DNA of 44,268 bases from a virus (IMGVR_UViG_3300042486_000369:1-44268); one strand, 5' to 3'; shown: positions 14,398-22,135, counted from the first letter of the stretch. Numbers and translations: made by a program. Notes: a model not told the origin generated them from the letters alone.

Positions 14398-15036
14398 CGA
14401 TCAGAAGCTAAAACGAAGGGGGAGCACCTGTACTTTACAGGTGTGCCGTGTAAACGCGGCCATGTGGCTACGCGCTTCACCCGCACCGCTATCTGCACGG
14501 ACTGCAACAGGGAACAAACGTGGTTGTGGGCCCAAGCAAACAAAGACAAAAAGCGGAAAGCTGACGCCGATTACCGCAAAAACAACTCGGAAGCACGGCG
14601 CGCCAAGGACCGCGAATACCACCAAACCAACAGGGAAGTCATCCTCGTTAAAAAGCGGGAGTACTTCGCGCGGACCGCAGAGGCGAGACACGCAACGTCT
14701 AAGCTGTGGCGAGAGGCGAACCCTGAAAAAATGCGGGCTGCCCAAAAACGCTTTCGCGAAGCTAATCCACATAAAATAAATGCGTGGGCTGCATTGCGCA
14801 GGTCGCGGAAGAAGCAAGCCAAGCGGATGCTGCAGCCTGAGCAGTTAGACCAAATGCAAGCCCTGTACGCGGAAGCCCGTCGGCTCACTGAGACGACCGG
14901 TATTCGGCATGAGGTCGACCACATCTACCCATTGGTCGGGCCGAACTTCAGCGGCCTTCACGTTCCGTGGAACTTGCAAATCCTTACGTCGGACGCGAAT
15001 AAACGTAAGGGTAACAAATTTGAGGGGGTTGTGTAA
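14380..15036 (+). CDS. Homing endonuclease, HNH type, with borrowed N-terminus
   Basis: A 218-residue protein. After MAYSGT it has the phage HNH N-terminal module (HLYFTGVPCKRGHVATRF, then CTDCNREQ, two Cys pairs for zinc), a long Lys/Arg/Ala-rich helix (about 50-150), and a C-terminal HNH core: RHEVDHIYPLVG, FSGLHVPWNLQILT, ANKRKGNKF. The His-Asp-His, the Asn of WNLQ and the Asn/Lys of ANKRKGN are the expected catalytic and metal-binding residues. The first six residues duplicate the start of the next protein and do not look like part of the HNH family. The stop overlaps the next start as TAATG. Confidence 0.85.
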   Translation: MAYSGTRSEAKTKGEHLYFTGVPCKRGHVATRFTRTAICTDCNREQTWLWAQANKDKKRKADADYRKNNSEARRAKDREYHQTNREVILVKKREYFARTAEARHATSKLWREANPEKMRAAQKRFREANPHKINAWAALRRSRKKQAKRMLQPEQLDQMQALYAEARRLTETTGIRHEVDHIYPLVGPNFSGLHVPWNLQILTSDANKRKGNKFEGVV

Positions 15037-16022
15037 TGGCCTACTCCGGCACCGTGTCGCGGACTGTCTTTAACACCCGCAAGATTATTGAAAACTCAGC
15101 GCGCAGATGCAAGCTGCCTGCGCAGTCCCTCACGCCTGAGCATGTCGACATCGCCAACGACCAGCTATTCATGCTGCTGTCGGATCTGGCCAATCGCGGC
15201 ATCCAGCTCTGGTGCATCGAGAAGCAGATATACCCCCTCTACACCGGCGTCGCTGACGTCGTGCTGGACATCGGCACGGTCGACGTGCTGAACAGCAACC
15301 TGCGCACGATGCAGGAAGTCACCGGCACCAACAGCAGCACGGCCACCGCGCGCACCACCATCTTCCCCAGCGCGACGATCGTGGCCACCGTAGGCATTCG
15401 CTGGTCCGGCGCATCGGTGCCGGTCGCCCTTGAGCGCAGCAATGACGGCATCGCGTGGACTACCGTCCAGACGGAGACACCCTCAGCAACGGCAGGTGAG
15501 TGGACTTGGTTCGATCTCGACAGCGTTGTGGCCGCCCCCTACTTCCGCGTGCGGGCCACCAGCGGCAACCTAAATTTCGACCGCATCTATCTGGCAAATA
15601 CGCCGACCGAGATACCCTTGGCGCGTCTCAACCGCGACGACTACACCAACCTCCCGAACAAGACATTCCTGTCGAACCGACCGCTCCAATACTGGTTTGA
15701 CCGTCAGGTCCAGCGCCCAGTCATGCACCTCTGGCCGGTGCCCAATGATCAGGCCGAGGTCTACCAGATCGTCCTGTGGCGTCAGCGCTACATCATGGAC
15801 GTCGGCAGCATGACGCAGGAGGTCGAGGTTCCGCAGCGCTGGTATGAGGCGATCGTGGCCATGCTCGCCGCGCGCCTCGCCATGGAGTATATCGAGGTAG
15901 ACGCCAACATGATCGGCCTGCTCGACGCGAAGGCCAAGGAGAGCCTGTACTTCGCGCAGCAAGAAGAGCGCGACAACAGCCCGATGGTCATCCTGCCCGA
16001 CATCGCCATGTACACTCGGTGA
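15036..16022 (+). CDS. Adaptor-like tail/neck protein with inserted beta-sandwich
   Basis: A 328-residue protein. The N-terminal helices (about 1-80) and C-terminal part (about 190-328), with LQYWFDRQVQRPVMHLWPVP and EVPQRWYEAIVAMLAARLA, resemble the adaptor/tubular proteins that sit under the portal in P22 gp4- and T7 gp11-like systems. Between them (about 90-185) lies a beta-sandwich domain with VALERSNDGIAWTTVQTE and WTWFDLDSVVAAPYFRVRA, similar to discoidin/F5-8-type binding folds. The start has a good ribosome-binding site (GAGGGGG) inside the preceding HNH gene. The head-tail joining role is inferred from these resemblances. Confidence 0.6.
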   Translation: MAYSGTVSRTVFNTRKIIENSARRCKLPAQSLTPEHVDIANDQLFMLLSDLANRGIQLWCIEKQIYPLYTGVADVVLDIGTVDVLNSNLRTMQEVTGTNSSTATARTTIFPSATIVATVGIRWSGASVPVALERSNDGIAWTTVQTETPSATAGEWTWFDLDSVVAAPYFRVRATSGNLNFDRIYLANTPTEIPLARLNRDDYTNLPNKTFLSNRPLQYWFDRQVQRPVMHLWPVPNDQAEVYQIVLWRQRYIMDVGSMTQEVEVPQRWYEAIVAMLAARLAMEYIEVDANMIGLLDAKAKESLYFAQQEERDNSPMVILPDIAMYTR

Positions 16023-16026
16023 GCCC

Positions 16027-16344
16027 ATGCCGGTCTTCCTCAACACTCGCGGCAACCCCACCCTCGGCATAGGGATCTGCGGCCGGTGCAGTAGGAAATT
16101 TCCTCTGCACAAGCTGTACTCGGATCCCAACTATCCGGGGCTGCGCGTCTGCGAGGCGGACATGGACCAGTTCGATCCCTACCGCCTGCCCGCGCGGCAG
16201 CCCGAGAAGATCACCCTGCCTTTCGTGCGGCCTGACGGCCCGATCGCGACCAACCCAGACGGCTTCATATCGGAGGACGAGAACACCTTCGTCATCACTG
16301 AAGACGGCGATGATTTCATAGTTTTCCAAGGGGATGATAACTAA
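16027..16344 (+). CDS. Small zinc-ribbon-like virion-region protein, 105 aa
   Basis: A 105-residue protein whose N-terminal half has a CGRC pair (about residues 18-21) followed by FPLHKLYSDPNYPGLRVC and EADMDQFDPYRLPARQ. The Cys pair plus later Cys/Asp suggest a small zinc-ribbon fold. The C-terminal half is acidic and ends FIVFQGDDN. Proteins with the same core occur next to adaptor genes in other podoviruses and are probably minor structural proteins. The stop overlaps the next start (TAATG). Confidence 0.55.
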   Translation: MPVFLNTRGNPTLGIGICGRCSRKFPLHKLYSDPNYPGLRVCEADMDQFDPYRLPARQPEKITLPFVRPDGPIATNPDGFISEDENTFVITEDGDDFIVFQGDDN

Positions 16345-18560
16345 TGTCGGTGCCCTCAAATCTTATTCCGACCACGATAACGCAACTGCCCGAATACACT
16401 GGCTCAGGCACTGGGGGCTACATGCCCTACGTCATCGATGGCCGCACGTATAAGGTGCTGTTCAGCAATATCGCCTCCGTCGGTGCGGTGCCCGCGTCGC
16501 GCATAATCGCGGCAGGCACTGGCCTTACAGGCGGTGGCAGCCTCGCCGCCGACCGAGTGATCGCCATCGCCAATGGCGGCGTGGGCTTCGACCAACTGGC
16601 CGCCTCGGGCGCGACTGCGGGCACCTACGGCTCAGGCACCACTGTCCCAGTCCTCACGGTCGACGTGAAGGGGCGCGTCACTGCAGCCACCACCACGCCC
16701 GTCGTGATCAGCGGCTATGTGCCCGAGGGGCGTTCAGTTATCGCGGGCACCGGCCTCACCGGCGGCGGCACCCTCACCAGCAACGTAACACTCGCGGTTA
16801 ACTTCGCGAGTAGCGACCCTCAAGCTCTCGGCACCGCCACGGCGGGCGTCTCGACTGCTGCTGCACGCGGAGACCATGTTCACCCAGCCGTGAACCTCTC
16901 CGACACGAGCCAAACCCAAGGCGCGCTCCCCTTGGGTCGCGGCGGCACCGGCGATGCGCTTTCCCCAGTAGCCGGTGCCGTCGTATACTCGACCGGCACG
17001 CGTTTCGCTCTCTCCGCCCTCGGCCTGCCCGGTCAGGTGCTGGTGTCCAACGGGACCAGCGCCCCGTCGTGGCTGACTGTCAGCGGCGTCGGCACGGTCA
17101 CCAGCGTCAATGTCAGTGGCGGCACAACCGGCCTGACCTTCACTGGCGGCCCGATCACCAGCGCCGGTACGATCACAGCCGGTGGCACGTTGGGCGTTGC
17201 TAACGGCGGCACGGGCACAGGCACGGCCTTCACCTCGGGATCCTTGGTCTTTGCTGGCTCGGGTGGCGTGTACTCGCAGAACAACGCGAACCTGTTTTGG
17301 GACAATATCAATAGCCGGTTGGGCATTGGCACCGGCAGCCCCCTCGCACGGCTGCACCTGTTTGACACCTTGGCACCCGAGGCTAGGTTACAAATCGGCA
17401 CGAACACCAGCCAAGGTGCGTACACTTTCTATACCGGCGGGGTTAACGAGGGTGGGATAGGCTTCACGCCTGTATCCTCAATCCTGAACGTATACGCGGG
17501 ACGGTCTGCGGCGTGGGGCGGCAAGATAACCTTCACAACCGACACCGCCGAGCGGATGCGCATCCTTAACACCGGTGAGGTGTGCGTAGGTCGCACAAAC
17601 TCACTAAACACTGGGGTGCTTTCCGTCCTTGGTACAGGCACGCAGGCGATTACCGCGCAAGTCACTGTCGATGGCAATTCGCTTATTCAAGGGTATAACT
17701 CATCCACCGGATTGGCCTTCCAAATTCTCGGGACTGGGCAGGGGTATTACGCAGGCAACCTTGGTATTGGCACCACCTCACCGGCGGCGCGCATACACAC
17801 CAACGGAGGCGCGGGCGGTATAAACGCCGTTCTCGAAAGCAACACTTCCGCCGACACACGCGTTGAGTTCCGCAACAACGCAACAAGGGCTGGGTACCTA
17901 TATTGGGACGCGAATGAAGTGCGTCTTCTCGCTGATCCTACGCGTGCTGTTACGTTGTTCACTAACGGCGTCGAGCGCATGCGCGTCGACAACGCAGGCA
18001 ACGTCGGGGTCGGCACGACACCTAGCGCTTGGAATAGCTCGTACCGCGCCATTGAAATTGGCAACACTGTGGGCCTTACGCGAGGCGGTGCCGCAGAAAT
18101 GGACCTCCTTTGGAATGCGTTTGTAAACTCCTCCGCGCAGTATGTGTACCGCGTTACCGCCGCCGCCACTCGATACCAACAGACCACCGGCGAACATATT
18201 TGGTCTACGGCGGTGTCAGGCACAGCGGGCGCTACGATCAGTTTCTCTGAGCGCATGCGTATCAATAACGCAGGCGCTGTTGTCTTACCGAAAATGAACC
18301 TGAGCACCGACACGCCGTTCCTCACTGGCGCGAATATAAACTCAGGCGCAAACCCACTCGCCATAGGCACCACAAGCACCGGCGTCGTAGCCCTATTCAC
18401 GAACACCACTGAGCGCCTGCGCGTCAAGGCCAACGGCCAAGTCCGCTTCGTGCCGCTCGCCGCTGCGCCGGGCAGCCCCGAGGCGGGCGACGTGTACTAC
18501 GACAGCACGACCAACAAACTTCGGTGCTACAACGGCACCATATGGAATGATCTTTTCTAA
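16344..18560 (+). CDS. Tail fibre protein with repeated beta modules
   Basis: A 738-residue protein. The N-terminal third has repeats of the GTGLTGGGSL and VDVKGRVTAA type that build trimeric beta-fibre shafts. A cassette with VTSVNVSGGTTGLTFTGGP and LGVANGGTGT is shared with the large fibre at 22136. The C-terminal half has several ERMRV-NAGNVGVGTTPSA-type units, and the protein ends NKLRCYNGTIWNDLF. This is the usual architecture of long fibres that carry receptor binding near the C-terminus. No intramolecular chaperone domain is evident. The start overlaps the previous stop (TAATG). Confidence 0.75.
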   Translation: MSVPSNLIPTTITQLPEYTGSGTGGYMPYVIDGRTYKVLFSNIASVGAVPASRIIAAGTGLTGGGSLAADRVIAIANGGVGFDQLAASGATAGTYGSGTTVPVLTVDVKGRVTAATTTPVVISGYVPEGRSVIAGTGLTGGGTLTSNVTLAVNFASSDPQALGTATAGVSTAAARGDHVHPAVNLSDTSQTQGALPLGRGGTGDALSPVAGAVVYSTGTRFALSALGLPGQVLVSNGTSAPSWLTVSGVGTVTSVNVSGGTTGLTFTGGPITSAGTITAGGTLGVANGGTGTGTAFTSGSLVFAGSGGVYSQNNANLFWDNINSRLGIGTGSPLARLHLFDTLAPEARLQIGTNTSQGAYTFYTGGVNEGGIGFTPVSSILNVYAGRSAAWGGKITFTTDTAERMRILNTGEVCVGRTNSLNTGVLSVLGTGTQAITAQVTVDGNSLIQGYNSSTGLAFQILGTGQGYYAGNLGIGTTSPAARIHTNGGAGGINAVLESNTSADTRVEFRNNATRAGYLYWDANEVRLLADPTRAVTLFTNGVERMRVDNAGNVGVGTTPSAWNSSYRAIEIGNTVGLTRGGAAEMDLLWNAFVNSSAQYVYRVTAAATRYQQTTGEHIWSTAVSGTAGATISFSERMRINNAGAVVLPKMNLSTDTPFLTGANINSGANPLAIGTTSTGVVALFTNTTERLRVKANGQVRFVPLAAAPGSPEAGDVYYDSTTNKLRCYNGTIWNDLF

Positions 18561-18572
18561 GGAGACGCAAGA

Positions 18573-18908
18573 ATGGCTATCACCAACACTTGGGCCGTCG
18601 TGCAGATGAACTGCTACCCCGAATATGACGGCGAGACTGACGTCGTGTTCACCGTGCACTGGACCCTGACTGGCGAGGAGGCAGGCTTCACTGGCTATGT
18701 CTACGGCTCGGTCGGCGTCACCCTTAACGAGGGCTCGACGTTCACACCATACGACCAGCTCACCGAGGCGCAGGTCATCGGCTGGGTCCAAGACGCGCTT
18801 GGCGAAGATCAGGTTACGGCGTATGAAGATAACGTGGCCCAGCAGATCATCGACCAGATCGATCCGCCGGTAGTCACGCCGCCCCTACCGTGGGCGGCTC
18901 AACCGTAA
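18573..18908 (+). CDS. Conserved-type small phage protein, 111 aa
   Basis: A 111-residue protein with a strong ribosome-binding site (AAGGAG). It starts MAITNTWAVVQMNCYPEYDG and has TDVVFTVHWTLTGEE, then a predicted helix AQVIGWVQDALGEDQVTAYE, and a Pro-rich end. I have met proteins of this layout in many marine phages, always without a function. Its position directly after a fibre gene allows a fibre-associated role. The beta-sheet N-half and helical C-half suggest a small stable domain. Confidence 0.6.
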   Translation: MAITNTWAVVQMNCYPEYDGETDVVFTVHWTLTGEEAGFTGYVYGSVGVTLNEGSTFTPYDQLTEAQVIGWVQDALGEDQVTAYEDNVAQQIIDQIDPPVVTPPLPWAAQP

Positions 18909-18923
18909 GCTCAGGAGCGCAAA

Positions 18924-19082
18924 ATGGAACTTAACCTCAATCTGACCGTCGACGAAGTAAACGCCGTTCTTGGCACGCTGGGCAACATGCCCACGTCCAG
19001 CGGAGTGTTTCCGCTCATGGTGAAGATCAAACAGCAGGCCGAGGCTCAACTGCCCCCGCCGGAAACCGCAGAGGCAGCATGA
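18924..19082 (+). CDS. Small phage protein, 52 aa
   Basis: ATG 18924 has AGGAGCG upstream. The product starts MELNLNLTVDEVNAVLGTLG, continues NMPTSSGVFPLMVKIKQQAE, and ends in a Pro/Glu/Ala tail before TGA 19080-19082. The hydrophobic pattern suggests two short helices. It overlaps the following gene by four bases (ATGA). Small proteins with this start are frequent in T7-like and related phages. Their function is unknown to me. Confidence 0.6.
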   Translation: MELNLNLTVDEVNAVLGTLGNMPTSSGVFPLMVKIKQQAEAQLPPPETAEAA

Positions 19083-19432
19083 TCGAGCAGCTCATCTCGC
19101 GCGTCTTTTACGCACGCAACGTCGCGCACTGGAACCACTGGCGTACCAAAAGTTACGCCCAGCACATGGCTCTGGGCGCGTTCTACGACGACGTGATCGA
19201 CGCGCTTGATGCGCTGATCGAAGCCCACCAAGGCCTCAACGGCCTTGTTGGCGCGATCCCTGCACCCAAGGACGCCAAGTCCGAAGTGCTCGACGTCCTG
19301 AAGGCGGACGCGGAGTGGATCGAAAAACACCACGAAGAGATCTGCGGCGGCAATCGTGCCGTCGCAAATCTCATCGATACGCTGACCGGCGTGTACCTCA
19401 CGACAATCTACAAGCTGGAAAATCTGAAGTGA
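19079..19432 (+). CDS. Small helical protein resembling Dps/ferritin-like four-helix bundles
   Basis: A 117-residue all-helical protein. Near the N-terminus it has HWNHW (17-21), His29, then FYDDVIDALDALIEAH (35-50), a spacing of His, Asp and Glu similar to the ferroxidase helices of Dps (HW...H...D...E). The C-terminal helix NRAVANLIDTLTGVYLTTIY would complete a four-helix bundle. It is shorter than bacterial Dps (about 160 aa). A phage family of unknown function, DUF5856 in my memory, has this appearance. Metal binding or DNA protection is only a hypothesis. It is coupled to both neighbours (ATGA and GTGA). Confidence 0.55.
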   Translation: MIEQLISRVFYARNVAHWNHWRTKSYAQHMALGAFYDDVIDALDALIEAHQGLNGLVGAIPAPKDAKSEVLDVLKADAEWIEKHHEEICGGNRAVANLIDTLTGVYLTTIYKLENLK

Positions 19433-19716
19433 CGCAGGACGTATTGAATTGGTTATTTGCAGGTTTCGGTGCCGCCGTGGGCTGGATCCTGAAGGTTGTG
19501 TGGGACGCGGTCACGGATCTCAAACAGGACGTGAAGCAGATCGAGCGCGACCTGCCCGAGGTCTACGTCCGCAAGGATGACTTCCGTGAGGCCGTGCGCG
19601 AGATACGCGACACCATGAAGGAGCTGCGCACCGACATGAAGGCCGGTTTTGACAAGGTCGACACTACCCTCGGCGTGATATTCAAGCGTCTTGAGCAGAA
19701 GGAAGACAGGGAATGA
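19429..19716 (+). CDS. Membrane-anchored coiled-coil protein, lysis region
   Basis: The chosen start is GTG 19429, overlapping the previous stop as GTGA; an ATG-less extension upstream to 19315 would lie within the preceding gene. The 95-residue product begins MTQDVLNWLFAGFGAAVGWI, an amphipathic or membrane segment, followed by a long charged coiled coil (about 30-95). This layout resembles small phage proteins next to holin genes, including haemolysin XhlA-like proteins. It may help lysis or anchor another protein to the membrane. The stop overlaps the next start (ATGA). Confidence 0.6.
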   Translation: MTQDVLNWLFAGFGAAVGWILKVVWDAVTDLKQDVKQIERDLPEVYVRKDDFREAVREIRDTMKELRTDMKAGFDKVDTTLGVIFKRLEQKEDRE

Positions 19717-19904
19717 TGCGCGCGGCGATCCTCCTCGCGGCTTCGGCACTCTTGCTGGGGTGTGAGGATCGTTTTCGCTATGATTGCCAAGACCCAGACA
19801 ACTGGGAAGTGCCTGAATGCCAGAAGCCTAAGTGCGTAGCGTCTGGTTACTGCACCGAGTATCTGGTTACGACCGACGAGACTACAGATGAAGCCAGTAG
19901 ATGA
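19713..19904 (+). CDS. Small lipoprotein, lysis region
   Basis: A 63-residue protein with a signal sequence and lipobox: MMRAAILLAASALLLGC with Cys17 as the predicted lipidated residue. The mature part is Cys-rich (four more Cys) and short. An outer-membrane lipoprotein beside a holin/endolysin cassette could be an o-spanin, but the mature part is unusually Cys-rich and has no clear Pro-rich linker. Other roles, such as blocking superinfection, are equally possible. The next gene overlaps its end by 17 bases in another frame. Confidence 0.6.
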   Translation: MMRAAILLAASALLLGCEDRFRYDCQDPDNWEVPECQKPKCVASGYCTEYLVTTDETTDEASR

Positions 19905-20172
19905 TTGGACACCGGAGGAATTGCTGAGGTTTATCGTGGGTGTGGTCCTCTCGATCACGCTCATGTTCATTGTCGCGACAGTGCTGTATTCGCTGATTTT
20001 CGTGTCGCAGCCGATGGATGGACAGGCACCTAATGACGCAGAGTTTTTTAAGCTGATTAACCCGATTGCTACATTCATAGTCGGCGCATTGGCAGGATTA
20101 ATGGCGGGGCAGGGCAGCGGCCCCATGAATGGCAAGCCCGCGCCGAAGGAAGAAGAAGAGGATAAGCAATGA
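19888..20172 (+). CDS. Small membrane protein, holin candidate 1
   Basis: A 94-residue protein with two predicted transmembrane helices: IVGVVLSITLMFIVATVLY (about 16-34) and LINPIATFIVGALAGLMAG (about 56-74). The N-terminus is short and acidic and the C-terminus charged (KPAPKEEEEDKQ). Two helices with a charged tail, directly before an endolysin gene, fit a class II holin, which forms the membrane hole that releases endolysin. The gene overlaps both neighbours. The following gene encodes a similar two-helix protein, so which one acts as holin cannot be decided from the sequence. Confidence 0.6.
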   Translation: MKPVDDWTPEELLRFIVGVVLSITLMFIVATVLYSLIFVSQPMDGQAPNDAEFFKLINPIATFIVGALAGLMAGQGSGPMNGKPAPKEEEEDKQ

Positions 20173-20657
20173 GTTTTCTTAGTGGCTTCGAAAGCAAACA
20201 GGACGGCGTCAATGACACCGTCGAGTTCGTGGTCCGCGTGGCCATTGTAACCCTGTCGGCAGTCATCCTCGTGGTGGTTGTGGCACTCGTCGCAGGGCTT
20301 TTCCTGCCGAACGACGTCGTCGAAAGCGCTGCCATCCTCGACATGGTCAACCCCGCCTTCCAGACCATCATCGGTGCCTTTGTCGGCCTGCTGGGCGGCC
20401 TGAGCCTCAACGCCAATGCGCGCGACAAGGTGGAGCCTGAGCCGGAGCCTGTCGAGCCGGAGCGCGATCCCCCGCCGCTCGATCTCACGCCGAAGACCTA
20501 CGACGACCCACAGGGCACCGTCTTCATCGACGAGCCTGAAGAGGACGACGAGATGGAGCCGTGGGAGAAGTACCGCAACGACCTGCGCTACGACGCCAAC
20601 GGCGACGGTGTAGTCGACGAAAATGACTTTCCTGATTGGCGGAGTGCTGGCAAATGA
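20169..20657 (+). CDS. Two-helix membrane protein with EF-hand-like C-terminus, holin candidate 2
   Basis: A 162-residue protein with two transmembrane helices (about 20-46 and 58-80) similar in arrangement to the previous gene: both have an asparagine-proline motif (INPIATFIVGAL, VNPAFQTIIGAF) at the start of helix two. A Pro/Glu-rich linker (about 87-125) leads to a C-terminal YDANGDGVVDENDFPDW (141-157). This is a complete 12-residue EF-hand/dockerin-type calcium loop with D142, N144, D146, G147, D150 and D153. The protein overlaps the endolysin start by four bases (ATGA). It may be a holin or antiholin with a cation-sensing tail. The calcium role is inferred. Confidence 0.65.
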   Translation: MSFLSGFESKQDGVNDTVEFVVRVAIVTLSAVILVVVVALVAGLFLPNDVVESAAILDMVNPAFQTIIGAFVGLLGGLSLNANARDKVEPEPEPVEPERDPPPLDLTPKTYDDPQGTVFIDEPEEDDEMEPWEKYRNDLRYDANGDGVVDENDFPDWRSAGK

Positions 20658-21265
20658 GCCTCGTAAACCTACAGCAAAAGATTGGAGTAACCGCAGATGG
20701 CGCGTTTGGTCCGAGAACACTTAAGGCGGCTGCGGCTTTCTATAAGCTATCACCTAATCGGGCTGCGCATTTCTTTGCTCAAACGGCGCATGAGAGCGGA
20801 AATTTCAAGGCGTTCAGCGAAAACCTGAACTACAGCGCCAAGGGGCTGCGCGGCGTCTTCCGCAAGTATTTCCCGACCGACGCGCTGGCCAACGCCTACG
20901 CACGGCAGCCGCAGAAGATCGCAAACCGCGTCTACGCCAACCGCATGGGCAATGGCCCTGAGAGCAGTGGCGACGGGTGGAAATTCCGAGGTAGGGGTGC
21001 CCTTCAACTTACTGGGCATGACAACTACCAAGCCTTCGCCAACTATGTGAACCGCCCTGACGTGATGACAAACCCAGACCTTGTGGCTGGTGAACTCTGC
21101 TTCGAGAGCGCGCTGTGGTTCTTCGACCGCAACAAGCTCTGGGGCATCTGCGATCAGGGCATCAATGACGGCGCGATCCTCGCGCTGACGAAGCGGATCA
21201 ACGGCGGCACACATGGCCTCGACGACCGCAAACTGAAGACCAAAAAGTACGCTACTTGGCTGTAA
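20654..21265 (+). CDS. Endolysin, GH19 chitinase-like muramidase
   Basis: The chosen start is ATG 20654, overlapping the previous stop; an upstream in-frame start at 20636 lies inside the previous gene. The 203-residue protein has the family 19 glycoside hydrolase fold. AHESGNF carries the catalytic Glu47, the second acid is Glu56 in FSENLNYS, the substrate-cleft segment is GWKFRGRGALQLTG, and INGGTHGLDDR lies near the C-terminus. The first 30 residues (IGVTADGAFGPRTLKAA) resemble a short peptidoglycan-binding repeat. Such enzymes cut the glycan strands of peptidoglycan at lysis. There is no signal peptide, so it needs a holin, and two candidates lie directly upstream. Confidence 0.9.
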   Translation: MSLVNLQQKIGVTADGAFGPRTLKAAAAFYKLSPNRAAHFFAQTAHESGNFKAFSENLNYSAKGLRGVFRKYFPTDALANAYARQPQKIANRVYANRMGNGPESSGDGWKFRGRGALQLTGHDNYQAFANYVNRPDVMTNPDLVAGELCFESALWFFDRNKLWGICDQGINDGAILALTKRINGGTHGLDDRKLKTKKYATWL

Positions 21266-21275
21266 GGAGGTTAGC

Positions 21276-21443
21276 ATGAACCTGAAGAAACTGATCAAGA
21301 AGGTGGTCGTGGAAGAGGCGGCGAAGCAGATCCTGCCGATGGATGAAGCGCCGAAGAAGCGCGGAAAGAAGACCAAAGTCGCAGCTGGTTTGGCTGTTGT
21401 GGCGACTGTCGCGGGGGCGCTATCTCAATATCTCGGCGGGTAG
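21276..21443 (+). CDS. Small basic protein with C-terminal hydrophobic segment, 55 aa
   Basis: ATG 21276 has a perfect ribosome-binding site (AAGGAGG, 21264-21270), which supports the gene strongly. The product starts MNLKKLIKKVVVEEAAKQIL, has a Lys-rich middle (PKKRGKKTK), and ends with a hydrophobic stretch VAAGLAVVATVAGALSQYLG. It may be a small membrane protein of the lysis module. Stop TAG 21441-21443. Confidence 0.65.
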   Translation: MNLKKLIKKVVVEEAAKQILPMDEAPKKRGKKTKVAAGLAVVATVAGALSQYLGG

Positions 21444-21478
21444 GAACACCCGCCAAAATGTGTTAGAAGGGTGCCACC

Positions 21479-22132
21479 ATGGCCACTGCGATGACATTCA
21501 CGACGCTGAAGCAAGACGTCCAGCGCTATCTGGAGCGGGGAAGCACCCTCGCTTCGGATCCCATCGTCTTCGAACAGATCCCGCGCCTGATCAATCTGGC
21601 CGAGCGGCGCATCGCCCGCGAGCTGAAGATCCAAGGCTTCATCAACGTCGTCGTGACCACCCTCGCACCCGGCGCGTCGGTCATCCCGAAGCCCGACCGC
21701 TGGCGCGACACGGTGTCTGTCTTCATCGGCAAGGGCGTCAATGGTGACACGCGTTCGCCACTCTACACCCGCAGCTATGATTATCTGCGCAGCTACTGGC
21801 CCGACGCCACCCAGACCGGCGAGCCGATCTTCTACGCCGACTATGACTATAATCACTGGCTGGTCGCGCCCACGGCGGACATCGAGTACCCAGTAGAAAT
21901 ACTGTACTACCAGCTCCCCGCCCTCCTCGACGAGGACAGCCAGACCAACTGGCTTACTGAAAACGCGCCGGAAGTGCTGCTCTACGGTACGCTCCTCGAA
22001 GCGACGCCGTTCCTCAAGAACGACGAGCGCATTCCAGTCTGGCAAAATATGTATGATCGCTCGGCGGCGATGCTGAACGGTGAGGATCTCGCCAAGATCC
22101 TTGATCGCAGCGCCACGCGCAAGGAGGCTTAA
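21479..22132 (+). CDS. Head-tail adaptor protein, gp4/gp11-like
   Basis: A 217-residue protein with the pattern of podovirus adaptor proteins. An N-terminal helix LINLAERRIARELKIQGF is followed by a beta part with VIPKPDRWRDTVSVFI, then YDYNHWLVAPTADIEYPVEI and LYYQLPALLDEDSQTNWL, and the helix PEVLLYGTLLEATPFLKNDE near the C-terminus. These proteins form the ring between portal and tail nozzle (P22 gp4, T7 gp11). It follows the lysis genes and precedes the large fibre. A second adaptor-like gene at 15036 shares the general plan. Confidence 0.75.
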   Translation: MATAMTFTTLKQDVQRYLERGSTLASDPIVFEQIPRLINLAERRIARELKIQGFINVVVTTLAPGASVIPKPDRWRDTVSVFIGKGVNGDTRSPLYTRSYDYLRSYWPDATQTGEPIFYADYDYNHWLVAPTADIEYPVEILYYQLPALLDEDSQTNWLTENAPEVLLYGTLLEATPFLKNDERIPVWQNMYDRSAAMLNGEDLAKILDRSATRKEA

Positions 22133-22135
22133 CGA

